A stretch of 64,000 bases of DNA, taken from contig NZ_BPFI01000001.1 of the NCBI RefSeq assembly GCF_019972135.1, forward strand, positions 293,106 through 357,105, in the 5' to 3' direction. A program made the position numbers and the translations under genes. This stretch comes from Sulfurovum sp. TSL1. Lineage in GTDB: Bacteria > Campylobacterota > Campylobacteria > Campylobacterales > Sulfurovaceae. Numbering within the stretch: the first letter of the stretch is position 1; every line of letters starts with the position of its first letter. The notes under the pieces were generated by a model. It was given only the letters and a program-made list of their open reading frames with translations. It did no database searches and was not told the origin of the DNA. This document shows positions 35,437 through 44,233 of the stretch, one piece after another.

Positions 35437-38400
35437 TCACACCTCCTTTTGTCTTGGCTGGTAATATTCATACAGGTTTTGGTACCGTTTGTAGAGACTC
35501 TGGGCCGTATGTGCCGCAGTTTCCAGGTAGGATTCTGCAGATTCAGCATTCATCTTCTCAACCATTTTAAATCGTGTTTCGCGATACATAAAGTCCTTGA
35601 CATCTATTTTAGGTCCTTTGTAATCAAGTGTCATCGGGTTTTCCCCTTCTTTGATCTTATCGGGATCAAAGCGGAAGATCGGCCATAAACCACTGTCAAC
35701 CGCGCGTTTTTGCTGATCAAAACCGTATTTGAGATCATAGCCGTGTGCGATACATTGTGAATAGGCGATGATGATGGAAGGGCCGTCATAGCGTTCTGCT
35801 TCAACAAAGGCTTTGACCGTGGCTTTGTCATTCGCACCCAATGCGACTTTTGCCACATAGACATTTTCGTAATTGATGGCCATTGCAGCGAGATCTTTCG
35901 GTACGCCTGCCTTTCCTTCTGCTGCAAACTTCGCCACAGCACCGGTCAAAGTAGCCTTGGACTGCTGGCCACCGGTGTTGGAGTAGACCTGGGTATCGAG
36001 TACCAGAATATTGACATTTTTTCCGCTGGCAAGTACATGGTCCAGGCCGCCATAGTCGATATCATAAGCCCAGCCGTCTCCACCGATGATCCAAACGGAT
36101 TTTTTCACAAGATAATCTGCGATCTCATGTAGTTTTTTTGCTTCATTGTCTTCACGTTCAGCAAGAGCAGATTTAAGCAGTACAATCCGTTCTCTTTGCT
36201 GGTTGATCTCTGTTTCATTGTTCTGAGAAGCACCGAGTATCGTTTCAACAAGTGTTTTGTCCAGACCGTCCTGAAGTCCTTGAAGCAGGCTTCGGGCATG
36301 ATCTACATGGTTATCGATGGCAAGGCGGAAGCCAAGCCCGAACTCTGCATTGTCTTCAAAGAGTGAATTGGACCATGCCGGTCCGCGTCCTTCATCATTT
36401 TTTCTCCATGGGGTCGTAGGAAGATTCCCTCCGTAAATGGAGCTGCATCCAGTGGCGTTGGCAACGACCATCCTGTCACCGAAAAGCTGTGTAGCAAGTT
36501 TAATGTACGGAGTCTCTCCGCACCCCGCACATGCACCGCTGAATTCAAAGAGAGGTTCAAGGAACTGTGACTCTTTCAGGTCATCATGGTCAAGTTGTGA
36601 ACGTTCGATCTTCGGTAGTGAAGCAAAATAGTCCCACTGTGTGATCTTTTGCTCTTTTATGGCATCAAGCGGTGTCATATTGATGGCTTTGAGATTGGTC
36701 TGTGATTTGTTTTTGGCCGGACAGACTTCAGTACAGAGCGAACATCCTGTACAGTCCTCGACCGCTACTGAGATATTGAAAAGATCATTTTCACCGAATT
36801 TCTTCCCCTTTGCCAGTTTGGAGAGAAACCCTTCAGGCGCTTCTTGCATAAAGGAAACATCAAAGACATTAGAGCGTATGACCGAGTGGGGGCAGGCAGA
36901 GACACATTTATTGCACTGAATGCAGGTATCATGGTCCCAGACAGGCACTTCATGGGCGATGTTACGTTTTTCGTACTGTGTCGTCCCTGTGGGCCACGTT
37001 CCGTCAGCCGGAATCTTGGATACTGGAAGTTCATCTCCCATGTAGGCGCTCATTTTTCCGATCACTTCAGAAATGAACGGTGTCAATACACCTTTGAGCA
37101 CAGGCCGAAGTTCTTGGGTACTCTCTGCCTGTGTGGGAATATCGACTTCATAGAGATGAGCAAGGGCATTGTCCACGGCGGCAAAATTCATCTCTACGAT
37201 CACATCACCTTTTTTCCCGTAACTTTTTTGTATCGAGTGTTTTATTTTTTCAATGGCTTCATCTCTGGGAAGAATGCCGCTGATGGCAAAGAAACAGGTC
37301 TGCATTACAGTATTGATCCGTGACCCCATGTTGCTTTCTTTGGCCACACTGTAGGCATCAATGACATAAAATTTCAGCCCTTTGTCGATGATACGCTTCA
37401 AGGTCACACGGGGAAGATGCTGCCATACTTCCTCTTTGTTGTGAGGGGTGTTCAGCAGAAAAACGGCACCTGGTTTAGCATACTTCAGCAGATCGAGTTT
37501 TTCAAGAAATACTGACTGGTGTACGGCGATAAAGTCCGCTTCTTGTATCAGGTAACTGGAGTGGATCGGATCGGGACCGAAACGCAGATGAGAGATGGTC
37601 ATGGAACCCGATTTTTTGGAGTCATAGACAAAATATCCCTGGGCATAATAGTCTGTCTCTTCACCGATGATCTTGATGGTATTTTTGTTCGCACCTACCG
37701 TACCATCCGAGCCCAGTCCGTAAAAAAGGGCTTGAAACTGGGTAGGGTTTTTTAAGATGAAATCATGATCATAATCAAGTGATGTATGGGTGACATCATC
37801 GTCAATGCCTATGGTGAAATGATTTTTCGGAGACGCTTTGGAAAGTTCCTTGTAGATCGCAAGGATCATGGCGGGTGTGAACTCTTTGGAAGAAAGGCCG
37901 TAGCGGCCTCCGATGATAGTCGGCAGCCCTGTAGAGAGTTGTGTACGCTGTTCAAACAGTGCACTTACTACATCATGATAGAGCGGTTCGCCCAGGCTTC
38001 CTGACTCTTTGGTACGGTCCAGTACTGCAATTGACTTCACTGATCTTGGCAGTGCATCCATGAATGCATCGATGGCAAAAGGCAATGCCAACCGTACCTT
38101 TATCATGCCTACTTTTTCACCTTGAGCGTTCAGATAGTGCACGCTCTCTTCTACGGCTTGGGTACCTGACCCCATCAATACGATCACTCTTTCAGCATCT
38201 TCAACACCGACATAATCAAAAAGCCGGTAGGATCTTCCTGTGAGACCGGCAAAGGCATCCATCTGCTCCTGCAAGATTTTCGGCAGAGCCTGATAATACT
38301 TATTGACACTTTCACGTCCTTGAAAATAGACATCGGGATTTTGTGAGGTACCTCGTAGTACAGGCGTATCAGGTGTCAGGCCCCGTTTCCGGTGTGCCGC

Positions 38401-39006
38401 AACCAGATCTGGGTTGATCATTGCTTTAAGTACGTCATCAGGGAGTTTTTCGATACGACTTACCTCATGTGAGGTTCGAAAACCGTCAAAAAAATGTAAA
38501 AAAGGAATACGTGCATGCAAGGTCGCCGCTTGTGAGATAAGCGCAAAATCATGGGCTTCCTGTACAGAACTTGATGCAAGCAGGGCAAATCCGGTCTGTC
38601 TTACCCCCATGACATCCTGATGATCACCAAAGATGGAAAGTGCCTGGGCTGCAAGAGATCTGGAGGCAACATGGAATACCGTTGAAGTGAGTTCCCCTGC
38701 GATCTTGTACATATTGGGTATCATCAGCAGCAGCCCCTGAGAAGCGGTAAAGGTTGTGGTCAGTGCACCTGCTTGCAATGCGCCGTGAACGGCACCGCTT
38801 GCACCTCCCTCACTTTGCATTTCATAGACTTGGGGGATGGTACCAAAAATGTTTTTCTGTTTTTTTGAACTGTAAATGTCACTGAATTCACCCATGGCAG
38901 AAGCAGGGGTGATAGGGTATATGGCAATGACTTCATTGATCTTGTGGGCGACCATGGCAACGGCTTCATTGCCGTCAACCATCATAGTGGAACGTTCTTT
39001 CATCAT
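35437..39006 (-). CDS. nifJ: Pyruvate:ferredoxin (flavodoxin) oxidoreductase, single-chain
   Basis: 1189 residues combining all domains: alpha (YPITPASAMGEFSDIYSSK), CoA-binding region, gamma (GLGSDGTVGANKNTIKIIGE), a two-cluster ferredoxin domain (CIQCNKCVSACPHSVI and CTGCSLCTEVCPA) and the TPP-binding beta part (FSGACAGCGETPYIKL; IGGDGWAYDIDYGGLDHVLA; DTQVYSNTGGQQSKATLTGA). It oxidises pyruvate to acetyl-CoA or runs in reverse for CO2 fixation. Start 39006 or 39003; AAAGGAAT precedes both. Confidence 0.97.
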   Translation of the reverse strand: MMKERSTMMVDGNEAVAMVAHKINEVIAIYPITPASAMGEFSDIYSSKKQKNIFGTIPQVYEMQSEGGASGAVHGALQAGALTTTFTASQGLLLMIPNMYKIAGELTSTVFHVASRSLAAQALSIFGDHQDVMGVRQTGFALLASSSVQEAHDFALISQAATLHARIPFLHFFDGFRTSHEVSRIEKLPDDVLKAMINPDLVAAHRKRGLTPDTPVLRGTSQNPDVYFQGRESVNKYYQALPKILQEQMDAFAGLTGRSYRLFDYVGVEDAERVIVLMGSGTQAVEESVHYLNAQGEKVGMIKVRLALPFAIDAFMDALPRSVKSIAVLDRTKESGSLGEPLYHDVVSALFEQRTQLSTGLPTIIGGRYGLSSKEFTPAMILAIYKELSKASPKNHFTIGIDDDVTHTSLDYDHDFILKNPTQFQALFYGLGSDGTVGANKNTIKIIGEETDYYAQGYFVYDSKKSGSMTISHLRFGPDPIHSSYLIQEADFIAVHQSVFLEKLDLLKYAKPGAVFLLNTPHNKEEVWQHLPRVTLKRIIDKGLKFYVIDAYSVAKESNMGSRINTVMQTCFFAISGILPRDEAIEKIKHSIQKSYGKKGDVIVEMNFAAVDNALAHLYEVDIPTQAESTQELRPVLKGVLTPFISEVIGKMSAYMGDELPVSKIPADGTWPTGTTQYEKRNIAHEVPVWDHDTCIQCNKCVSACPHSVIRSNVFDVSFMQEAPEGFLSKLAKGKKFGENDLFNISVAVEDCTGCSLCTEVCPAKNKSQTNLKAINMTPLDAIKEQKITQWDYFASLPKIERSQLDHDDLKESQFLEPLFEFSGACAGCGETPYIKLATQLFGDRMVVANATGCSSIYGGNLPTTPWRKNDEGRGPAWSNSLFEDNAEFGLGFRLAIDNHVDHARSLLQGLQDGLDKTLVETILGASQNNETEINQQRERIVLLKSALAEREDNEAKKLHEIADYLVKKSVWIIGGDGWAYDIDYGGLDHVLASGKNVNILVLDTQVYSNTGGQQSKATLTGAVAKFAAEGKAGVPKDLAAMAINYENVYVAKVALGANDKATVKAFVEAERYDGPSIIIAYSQCIAHGYDLKYGFDQQKRAVDSGLWPIFRFDPDKIKEGENPMTLDYKGPKIDVKDFMYRETRFKMVEKMNAESAESYLETAAHTAQSLYKRYQNLYEYYQPRQKEV

Positions 39007-39404
39007 TATATTCCTTTATTTATCGTCAAAAAAATTCATATAATATATTGTAGAGTGAAAGGGTACAATATAAACGCATTAAATACTATTTTAAAAATGA
39101 CTTGTATGGGTCCTTTTTATATTGTAGCATTTCTCCCTAAAATATCTGTATGCAATGATGGTCAAGATTTTGGGGAAGGGGTACAGTCGTCTCTTTTATA
39201 AAACTTCTACAAAATGATTCATACGTTGTTTTGTGATTTAGCACTTATTTGTAAGCATATATTTTAATTTTTACACTAATTTTACATATTTATTGTAGAG
39301 TATTATCGTCAAAATATTTTAAAAATTATTTTATTATATTCAAATAAATAATGAATTAATAATTTTATCTTCAAGTATTTTATCAAATAAGGTTTGCAGT
39401 TGGA
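39007..39404. other. AT-rich divergent intergenic region
   Basis: 398 bases between divergent nifJ and the GGDEF/EAL gene. It must hold both promoters; TATTATA near 39036-39050 (minus strand) is a -10 candidate for nifJ. I find no ORF, RNA or strong hairpin. Confidence 0.5.
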
Positions 39405-41108
39405 ATGAAAAATGAAAATTCTAAAAAAATAAAATTGCTAGAGTATAACGTACAACACTCTATGGATATTAGAGAAAAACCTCATATAGATATTGAACAG
39501 ACTCAACTGCTTAACGAGTACAAAAAAGCGGTCGATCAGAGTACTATCGTATCAAAGACTGACAAGAATGGCGTTATTATATATGTTAATGATGCATTTG
39601 AGACCGTATCAGGGTATTCAAAAGATGAACTTATAGGTGCTTCACAGAGTATCATTAGACATACAGATACCCCTTTAGAGACTTTTAAAGCTATGTGGGA
39701 GACGATACTCAACAAACAGCCTTGGCATGGTATTCTAAAAAACCGTGCAAAAGATGGTAGCGCTTATTATGTGGATACGACCATCTCACCGATTTTGGGA
39801 ACCAATGGTGAAATAGAAGAATTTATTGCTATGCGTCATGACATCACAAAGATATTTGAACAAGAACAGCTTATCAATAGACAGTTTACCGATGTTCTTA
39901 CAGGTTTACCGAACCGTCTCAAACTCCTTCAAGAGCTTGAAAAAGAAGATTATAAGGAATTAATTCTCTTTGATCTTGATGCCTTTCAGGATGTTAACAA
40001 ACTTTATGGGCAGGCTATAGGAGATGAGATACTCAAAAGAGTTGCTCTTTATATCACAGAAGTCTTCAGCAAAAAGAAGAAGCAGGTTTACAAATTGCCT
40101 GGAGATGTATTTGCTATTCTCTGTTTTGATGCATGTGTTGAAGACGCTTGCAAAGAAATCATCAGCACTTTCATTCAAGAGTTTTCCGAGAATCTTTTTC
40201 AGATCGGCGAACATGAGATCTATTTGAGCATAGCAGCCGGAGTAGGCTACGGAAAGAATAGTGACATACTTATCAATGCAAATATCGCACTTAATAATGC
40301 CAAGAAGCTTAAACTACCGTTTTCCTTTTACAATCTAACAGAAGAAGAAGAAGCGTACTATGTTCATAGCCATAAGATGATTAAAACACTTAAATATGCA
40401 ATCTTAAACGATCTCGTCATCCCCTATTTTCATCCTATTTATAACAGCCAAACATGTAAAATAGAGAAATACGAAGTATTGATGCGTATCATAAATGAAA
40501 ATGGAGAAGTTGTTGATCCCTTGTCATTTTTAGATATCTCCCGCAAAATAAAAATTTACCCTGAATTAACGAAAATCATTATTCGTAAAGCATTTGAAAT
40601 GTTTCAGGACAAAGATATGATTTTTACCATTAACATTTCCATAGATGATATTCGAAACACGCAAACACAAACCTATATCATAGATATGATCAGTAGATTC
40701 AATAGACCACATAATATTGTTTTTGAGATTATTGAATCTGAAGAAATAGAGGACTACGGTCAAGTGAAAGCATTCGTTAAAGAATTAAAAAAATACGGAG
40801 TAAAGATTGCTATAGACGACTTTGGCTCAGGATATTCAAACTTTATGCATCTGCTGGAGCTGGATATAAACTTCATTAAAATAGATGGCTCTATTATCAA
40901 AAATATCCTTCATGATCAGAATTCGCAGATACTTATCGAGAGCATTGTGTTCATGGCAAATAAGCTCAACATAAAAATTATTGCCGAATTTGTTACTTCA
41001 AAAAAAATATTTGATGTAGTTACCTCTCTAGGTGTTGATTATACACAAGGAGATTATATTGGCAAACCAAACCCGGACTTGCCGAATTTGATGAGAAAGA
41101 TAAGTTGA
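39405..41108 (+). CDS. PAS-GGDEF-EAL protein (probable c-di-GMP phosphodiesterase)
   Basis: 567 residues, cytoplasmic. PAS is at about 40-150 (GVIIYVNDAFETVSGYSKDE). GGDEF is at about 160-315 with signature PGDVF (232-236) in place of GGDEF, so cyclase activity is doubtful. EAL is at about 325-560 with EVL (357-359), NISIDD, IDDFGSGYSNFMHL and IKIDGSIIK, and the catalytic acids look retained. Likely a redox- or ligand-sensing phosphodiesterase. Confidence 0.93.
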   Translation: MKNENSKKIKLLEYNVQHSMDIREKPHIDIEQTQLLNEYKKAVDQSTIVSKTDKNGVIIYVNDAFETVSGYSKDELIGASQSIIRHTDTPLETFKAMWETILNKQPWHGILKNRAKDGSAYYVDTTISPILGTNGEIEEFIAMRHDITKIFEQEQLINRQFTDVLTGLPNRLKLLQELEKEDYKELILFDLDAFQDVNKLYGQAIGDEILKRVALYITEVFSKKKKQVYKLPGDVFAILCFDACVEDACKEIISTFIQEFSENLFQIGEHEIYLSIAAGVGYGKNSDILINANIALNNAKKLKLPFSFYNLTEEEEAYYVHSHKMIKTLKYAILNDLVIPYFHPIYNSQTCKIEKYEVLMRIINENGEVVDPLSFLDISRKIKIYPELTKIIIRKAFEMFQDKDMIFTINISIDDIRNTQTQTYIIDMISRFNRPHNIVFEIIESEEIEDYGQVKAFVKELKKYGVKIAIDDFGSGYSNFMHLLELDINFIKIDGSIIKNILHDQNSQILIESIVFMANKLNIKIIAEFVTSKKIFDVVTSLGVDYTQGDYIGKPNPDLPNLMRKIS

Positions 41109-41194
41109 TATCTAGGCAGCTACTGTTTTAGATTTCAAAGAACTATAGAAGCTTTTTGAGGTATAACGTTTTTTCTCATTCCTGTCCCACAACT

Positions 41195-41404
41195 CTAAGA
41201 GATCTGTTCTACTAGATCATTATCCGTAGGATAGCCTGGAACTTCATAACCATCCTCATCAAAAAAATGTTTTCTGCCTGTGTCCATACTAATGCATACC
41301 AGAGCGTACTCTTCGTCCTCGCGGATCTCTTTGATGATAAATCTCTTGCCCATCCGGGTCTTCCATCTCTGACCTGCTTTGAATTCTATAAACTCATATT
41401 CCAT
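41195..41404 (-). CDS. Small conserved acidic protein
   Basis: 69 residues (FKAGQRWKTRMGKRFIIKEI, then DEEYALVCISMDTGR, DEDGYEVPGYPTDNDLVEQI). No known motif; looks like a small beta-rich protein. Upstream 41109-41194 is empty. Confidence 0.6.
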   Translation of the reverse strand: MEYEFIEFKAGQRWKTRMGKRFIIKEIREDEEYALVCISMDTGRKHFFDEDGYEVPGYPTDNDLVEQIS

Positions 41405-41425
41405 TGTTTACTTACCTTACTTAAC

Positions 41426-42034
41426 TTACTTGGCTTGCCACATTTGAGAAAGTATCACTTCTTCATCACTATAAAGTTCAATATAAAAAGTATCCTCTCT
41501 TTTATAATTGGCTACCCCTTTAGGTGTACCCGACATAATAACATCCCCATCCTCTAAGCTCATAAAAGACCGGATCTCTTCTAACATCTCTAAAGGTTTA
41601 TACATCATCAGTTCATAAGTTGCATGTTGCTGAAGTCTGTCATTGACGAAGAGCTTCATCGATAAGCTTTCTAAAGGTGTATCTAAAGCTATGAAGTCAC
41701 TCAATACGGCTGAACCATCAAAAGCCTTAGCACGTTCCCACGGCAAGCCTTTCTCTTTCATCTTGTTTTGAATTGTTGCCTTTGTCAGATCAAGTCCAAC
41801 GCCAACACCCGACAGTTTATTTTGCTCCACTAAAAAACAGATCTCTGCTTCAAAACGCGTCGTCTCATCTATAAAGTATAAGGTGTCCGTGATAGCTGAA
41901 TTAGGTTTGTTAAATACTACCATGTTTTCCGGAATTTCATTACCCAACTCTTTGATATGTTCTACATAGTTTCGTCCTATACAGACGACTTTTGAAGGAG
42001 TGATAGTTTGCTGTTTAAATTGTAAAGTTTTCAT
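41426..42034 (-). CDS. Fumarylacetoacetate hydrolase-family protein (YcgM-like)
   Basis: 202 residues of FAH fold: VVCIGRNYVEHIKELGNEIP, MVVFNKPNSAI, RFEAEICFLVEQ (metal-binding E-x-E), KGLPWERAKAFDGSAVLSDF, DGDVIMSGTPKGVANYKRED. Members hydrolyse acylpyruvates or decarboxylate oxaloacetate. ATG 42034 lies directly downstream of the cassette-like region. Confidence 0.9.
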   Translation of the reverse strand: MKTLQFKQQTITPSKVVCIGRNYVEHIKELGNEIPENMVVFNKPNSAITDTLYFIDETTRFEAEICFLVEQNKLSGVGVGLDLTKATIQNKMKEKGLPWERAKAFDGSAVLSDFIALDTPLESLSMKLFVNDRLQQHATYELMMYKPLEMLEEIRSFMSLEDGDVIMSGTPKGVANYKREDTFYIELYSDEEVILSQMWQAK

Positions 42035-42080
42035 GAAGTTATTCTATCTAAATTAAATAAGGGATAAAAAGTAATAGTTG

Positions 42081-42167
42081 TTAGCGGACACTTATTGGAA
42101 TGCCAACAATACCTAGATACTTTATCCAGTCTGGATAGAAAACATCAATATATTCTTTATCTTCCAT
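42081..42167 (-). CDS. 28-residue ORF in a cassette-like position
   Basis: ATG 42167 follows the GTTAGGC half-site by six bases. The ORF reads MEDKEYIDVFYPDWIKYLGI plus eight residues, and its TAA sits in CGCTAACAA, which looks like the start of an attC site. Short, so coding status is uncertain; it could be a remnant of a longer cassette gene. Confidence 0.35.
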   Translation of the reverse strand: MEDKEYIDVFYPDWIKYLGIVGIPISVR

Positions 42168-42172
42168 ATGTT

Positions 42173-42188
42173 GCCTAACTATTTATTA
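42173..42188 (-). repeat. attC-like R' half-site (GTTAGGC)
   Basis: Minus-strand TAATAAATAGTTAGGC fits GTTRRRY and is identical over 16 bases to 20605-20620. It overlaps the stop codon of the upstream GNAT gene, as attC sites often do. Confidence 0.5.
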
Positions 42189-42651
42189 GAGGAATATGCT
42201 TTTCCATTGAGAAATTCACTAATGATACACCTTTTCTTTGTACCTCATTTTTCTTAACCACAGAGAATCCACGGTGTTTGAAGAATGGTTTGGCAATGAG
42301 CGATGCTTCAACGTATAAACGCTTGAGATCTCTGGTTCTTGCTTCCGTAAGCAAATGCTCATACAGGGTAGATGCGACACCCTTTCCCTGAAAATCCGGA
42401 TGCGTATAAGTACAGTCAATATGACCATCCGTATCCAGCTCCATAAAACCGACAACTTGATCATCAATAATCGCTATAAACGGTCTTTTCTCATGTAAGC
42501 GTTTAGCCCACTGTTTATAATTAGGCGGTGTTGGTGCCCATGCTTCTTTTTGTTCTGCTGTATATACCGAAGGATCAATCGCATGAACAGACTGATGAAA
42601 CAAGTCCGCAATCTCCCTAGCCCTTTCTGCAGAATATATTTGTATATCCAT
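42175..42651 (-). CDS. GNAT-family N-acetyltransferase
   Basis: 158 residues: IIDDQVVGFMELDTDGHIDC, TYTHPDFQGKGVASTLYEHL (acetyl-CoA loop Q-G-K-G-V-A), LYVEASLIAKPFFKHRGFSV. It resembles the YafP/ElaA-like group. Starts six bases after a GTTAGGA half-site and ends in another half-site, so it occupies a full cassette position. Confidence 0.88.
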   Translation of the reverse strand: MDIQIYSAERAREIADLFHQSVHAIDPSVYTAEQKEAWAPTPPNYKQWAKRLHEKRPFIAIIDDQVVGFMELDTDGHIDCTYTHPDFQGKGVASTLYEHLLTEARTRDLKRLYVEASLIAKPFFKHRGFSVVKKNEVQRKGVSLVNFSMEKHIPLINS

Positions 42652-42656
42652 AGTAA

Positions 42657-42690
42657 TCCTAACGTTTAAAATGACCTGTGGTTTTTAGAC
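42657..42690 (-). repeat. Short attC-like site before the GNAT gene
   Basis: On the minus strand it runs from GTCTAA (holding the stop of the GNAT fragment) to TTAAACGTTAGGA, which is nearly the same end as the clearer site at 43660 (TTAAACGTTAGAT). Only about 34 bases, so a shrunken or degenerate copy. Confidence 0.45.
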
Positions 42691-42786
42691 ATTTTCAAAC
42701 TTCTTCTGAAAATGCAGGGCAATGACTTCATAGCCCTCTTTTTCCCAAAATCTGTGAGCTTCTTTATTGTTTATATAGCAGTTTTC
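42685..42786 (-). pseudogene. C-terminal fragment of a GNAT acetyltransferase
   Basis: Reads ENCYINNKEAHRFWEKEGYE then VIALHFQKKFENV, the usual N-x-x-A-x-x-F-x-x-x-x-G-F/Y ending of GNAT proteins. Upstream coding is cut exactly at a REP palindrome (42786), so the mobile REP unit has replaced or displaced the 5' part. Confidence 0.7.
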
Positions 42787-42979
42787 TCGTTCCCATGTTG
42801 TACGTGGGAACGCATACTGACAGTTATTGTAGCGGTTTTCAACTTGCTGGTTTATTGACGGTTTGATATGCGTTCCATATCGGGAGGTATGGAACGAGTT
42901 AAAGTTGGTCATTTAGATATTGAGTGGTTTTGGTAGTTTATGCTCTCGTATGCATTCCCACGGAAACCGTGGGAACGAG
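42786..42979 (+). mobile_element. Non-autonomous REP/RAYT remnant
   Basis: Contains three REP palindromes: 42786-42817, 42868-42898 and 42949-42979. Between the last two is TTAGATATTGAGTGGTTTTG with GTAGTTTATGCTCTCG, matching the 3' end of the RAYT gene and its downstream REP (45728-45793). It therefore looks like an internally deleted copy of the 45101-45793 unit. Confidence 0.8.
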
Positions 42980-43002
42980 TTAAATAGTTTGATAATAGTA
43001 CA

Positions 43003-43647
43003 TTAGTTTCCTACTTTTGGAATATAAACTTGAGACATTATTTTAATATCTTGCTCTTCATCAGAGTCAACTTGAACATCTAGGATTTCTTTCATAAAAG
43101 ATATACAAAGTTTAATACCTTCTTTTTCAGAAACTATATCTTTTAAAAATATTTTATTGTCATGGTATTCTTCAGGAAAATTAATAGATATATGAGTCAT
43201 TAGTTTTTTACTTTCTTCCCATATTCTATACTTTATAGTTCCTTTATCATCAATTTTGATTTTACTACTTTTTTCCAAAAATTTATGAATTGTTCCTGCT
43301 TTATTCCATGTAGCTAAATCCTTAGTAATATATACATCATTCCAATTATCAAATACTGGAAAATGTAAAAGTAAATTTCTTATAAAACTAAAAAGATCAC
43401 TAATAATTATTCCTTCAATCGGCGGTTTAGTCTTTTTTATTAGTTCAATATGATATTTAATTGGTTCATATCCTAAAAGTTCTTTATATATTGAAAAAAT
43501 TTCTCGTATTTTATAAAATCTATATGCTGATTTGTTTAAAAAAAAATCATTAATAGATAATTCTTCATATAAATCATAAAACCTATTATAAAATAAGTCT
43601 AAAGCAATTCTTTCTTTTTCATTTGGTTTAATATTTTGATGTTTCAT
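43003..43647 (-). CDS. Hypothetical cassette-borne protein
   Basis: 214 residues, AT-rich, charged, mostly alpha-helical in appearance (NEKERIALDLFYNRFYDLYE; IIISDLFSFIRNLLLHFPVF; KDIVSEKEGIKLCISFMKEI). No motif recognised, no signal peptide. The start lies 13 bases after a well-formed attC-like site, and the REP remnant abuts its 3' side where the next attC would be expected. Confidence 0.65.
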   Translation of the reverse strand: MKHQNIKPNEKERIALDLFYNRFYDLYEELSINDFFLNKSAYRFYKIREIFSIYKELLGYEPIKYHIELIKKTKPPIEGIIISDLFSFIRNLLLHFPVFDNWNDVYITKDLATWNKAGTIHKFLEKSSKIKIDDKGTIKYRIWEESKKLMTHISINFPEEYHDNKIFLKDIVSEKEGIKLCISFMKEILDVQVDSDEEQDIKIMSQVYIPKVGN

Positions 43648-43659
43648 GTTTGCCTAGTA

Positions 43660-43728
43660 ATCTAACGTTTAACTTGAGGAATATTTGAGCCATAGCGTCA
43701 AATATTCCTCTCCAATGTGTTGTTATAC
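43660..43728 (-). repeat. attC-like recombination site
   Basis: 69 bases read on the minus strand: GTATAAC start (includes the TAA stop of the GIY-YIG gene), a 13-bp stem GAGGAATATTTGA/TCAAATATTCCTC around a 9-base loop, flanking partly paired segments, and GTTAGAT end matching GTTRRRY. Length, outer half-sites, internal imperfect palindrome and position at a gene 3' end all fit an integron attC. Confidence 0.7.
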
Positions 43729-44151
43729 ACTTTTCACCCAAAAATATTGAGTCCCTTTTAGCAATCTTGTTGTTGGTTTATTTATTAGTGTTTTTCTCCA
43801 CCTTAAAATCAAATATTCTTCAATTTCTGAACGTCCTAAATCTATTGAGATGTATGACAATTTATAGTTAGTATTCATATATCTTCTTAGTTCTTCTAAG
43901 CTTGTTGCTTCTATTTTTTTATCTATTTTTTTTGTAAATGCATGATTTATTGGTCTCATTAAATCAGACATTCTACTTTTTAATCCAGATGTTTCACCAA
44001 CATATATAGGCTTTTCATTCTCCCATATAACGTATACTCCACTGTAATCTGGAAATATATTTTTCCAATTATTTTGAAACAATACATATCTTTGTGATGA
44101 ACTTAATCTTTTTTCATAATCAAATAATATATTTTGTATGTTTGTATTCAA
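43723..44151 (-). CDS. GIY-YIG domain protein
   Basis: 142 residues with SGVYVIWENEKPIYVGETSG (GIY-YIG core as G-V-Y and Y-V-G) followed by LKSRMSDLMR with the conserved Arg, and a late Glu in RSEIEEYLILRWRKTLINKP. Could be a small nuclease. It is bounded by attC-like sites on both sides, making it one cassette. Confidence 0.8.
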   Translation of the reverse strand: MNTNIQNILFDYEKRLSSSQRYVLFQNNWKNIFPDYSGVYVIWENEKPIYVGETSGLKSRMSDLMRPINHAFTKKIDKKIEATSLEELRRYMNTNYKLSYISIDLGRSEIEEYLILRWRKTLINKPTTRLLKGTQYFWVKSV

Positions 44152-44172
44152 TTGTATCCTTGGTGTATAAGG

Positions 44173-44233
44173 TTCTAATCAAGAAATAGTTTCGCCGTAG
44201 GGGAAACTATTTCTCTTCGATGTTTTGTTATAC
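44173..44233 (-). repeat. attC-like recombination site
   Basis: 61 bases, minus strand: GTATAAC start with the stop of the upstream gene inside it, stem GAAATAGTTTC/GAAACTATTTC, end ATTAGAA. The first 7 bases equal those of the site at 43660; the last half-site has G replaced by A, so it may be inactive as a recombination point. Confidence 0.6.

Noticed and set aside
42787-42912. N-terminal part of the 75-residue ORF 42685-42912 as protein
   Set aside because: It translates REP palindromes; only the last 33 codons are coding-like.
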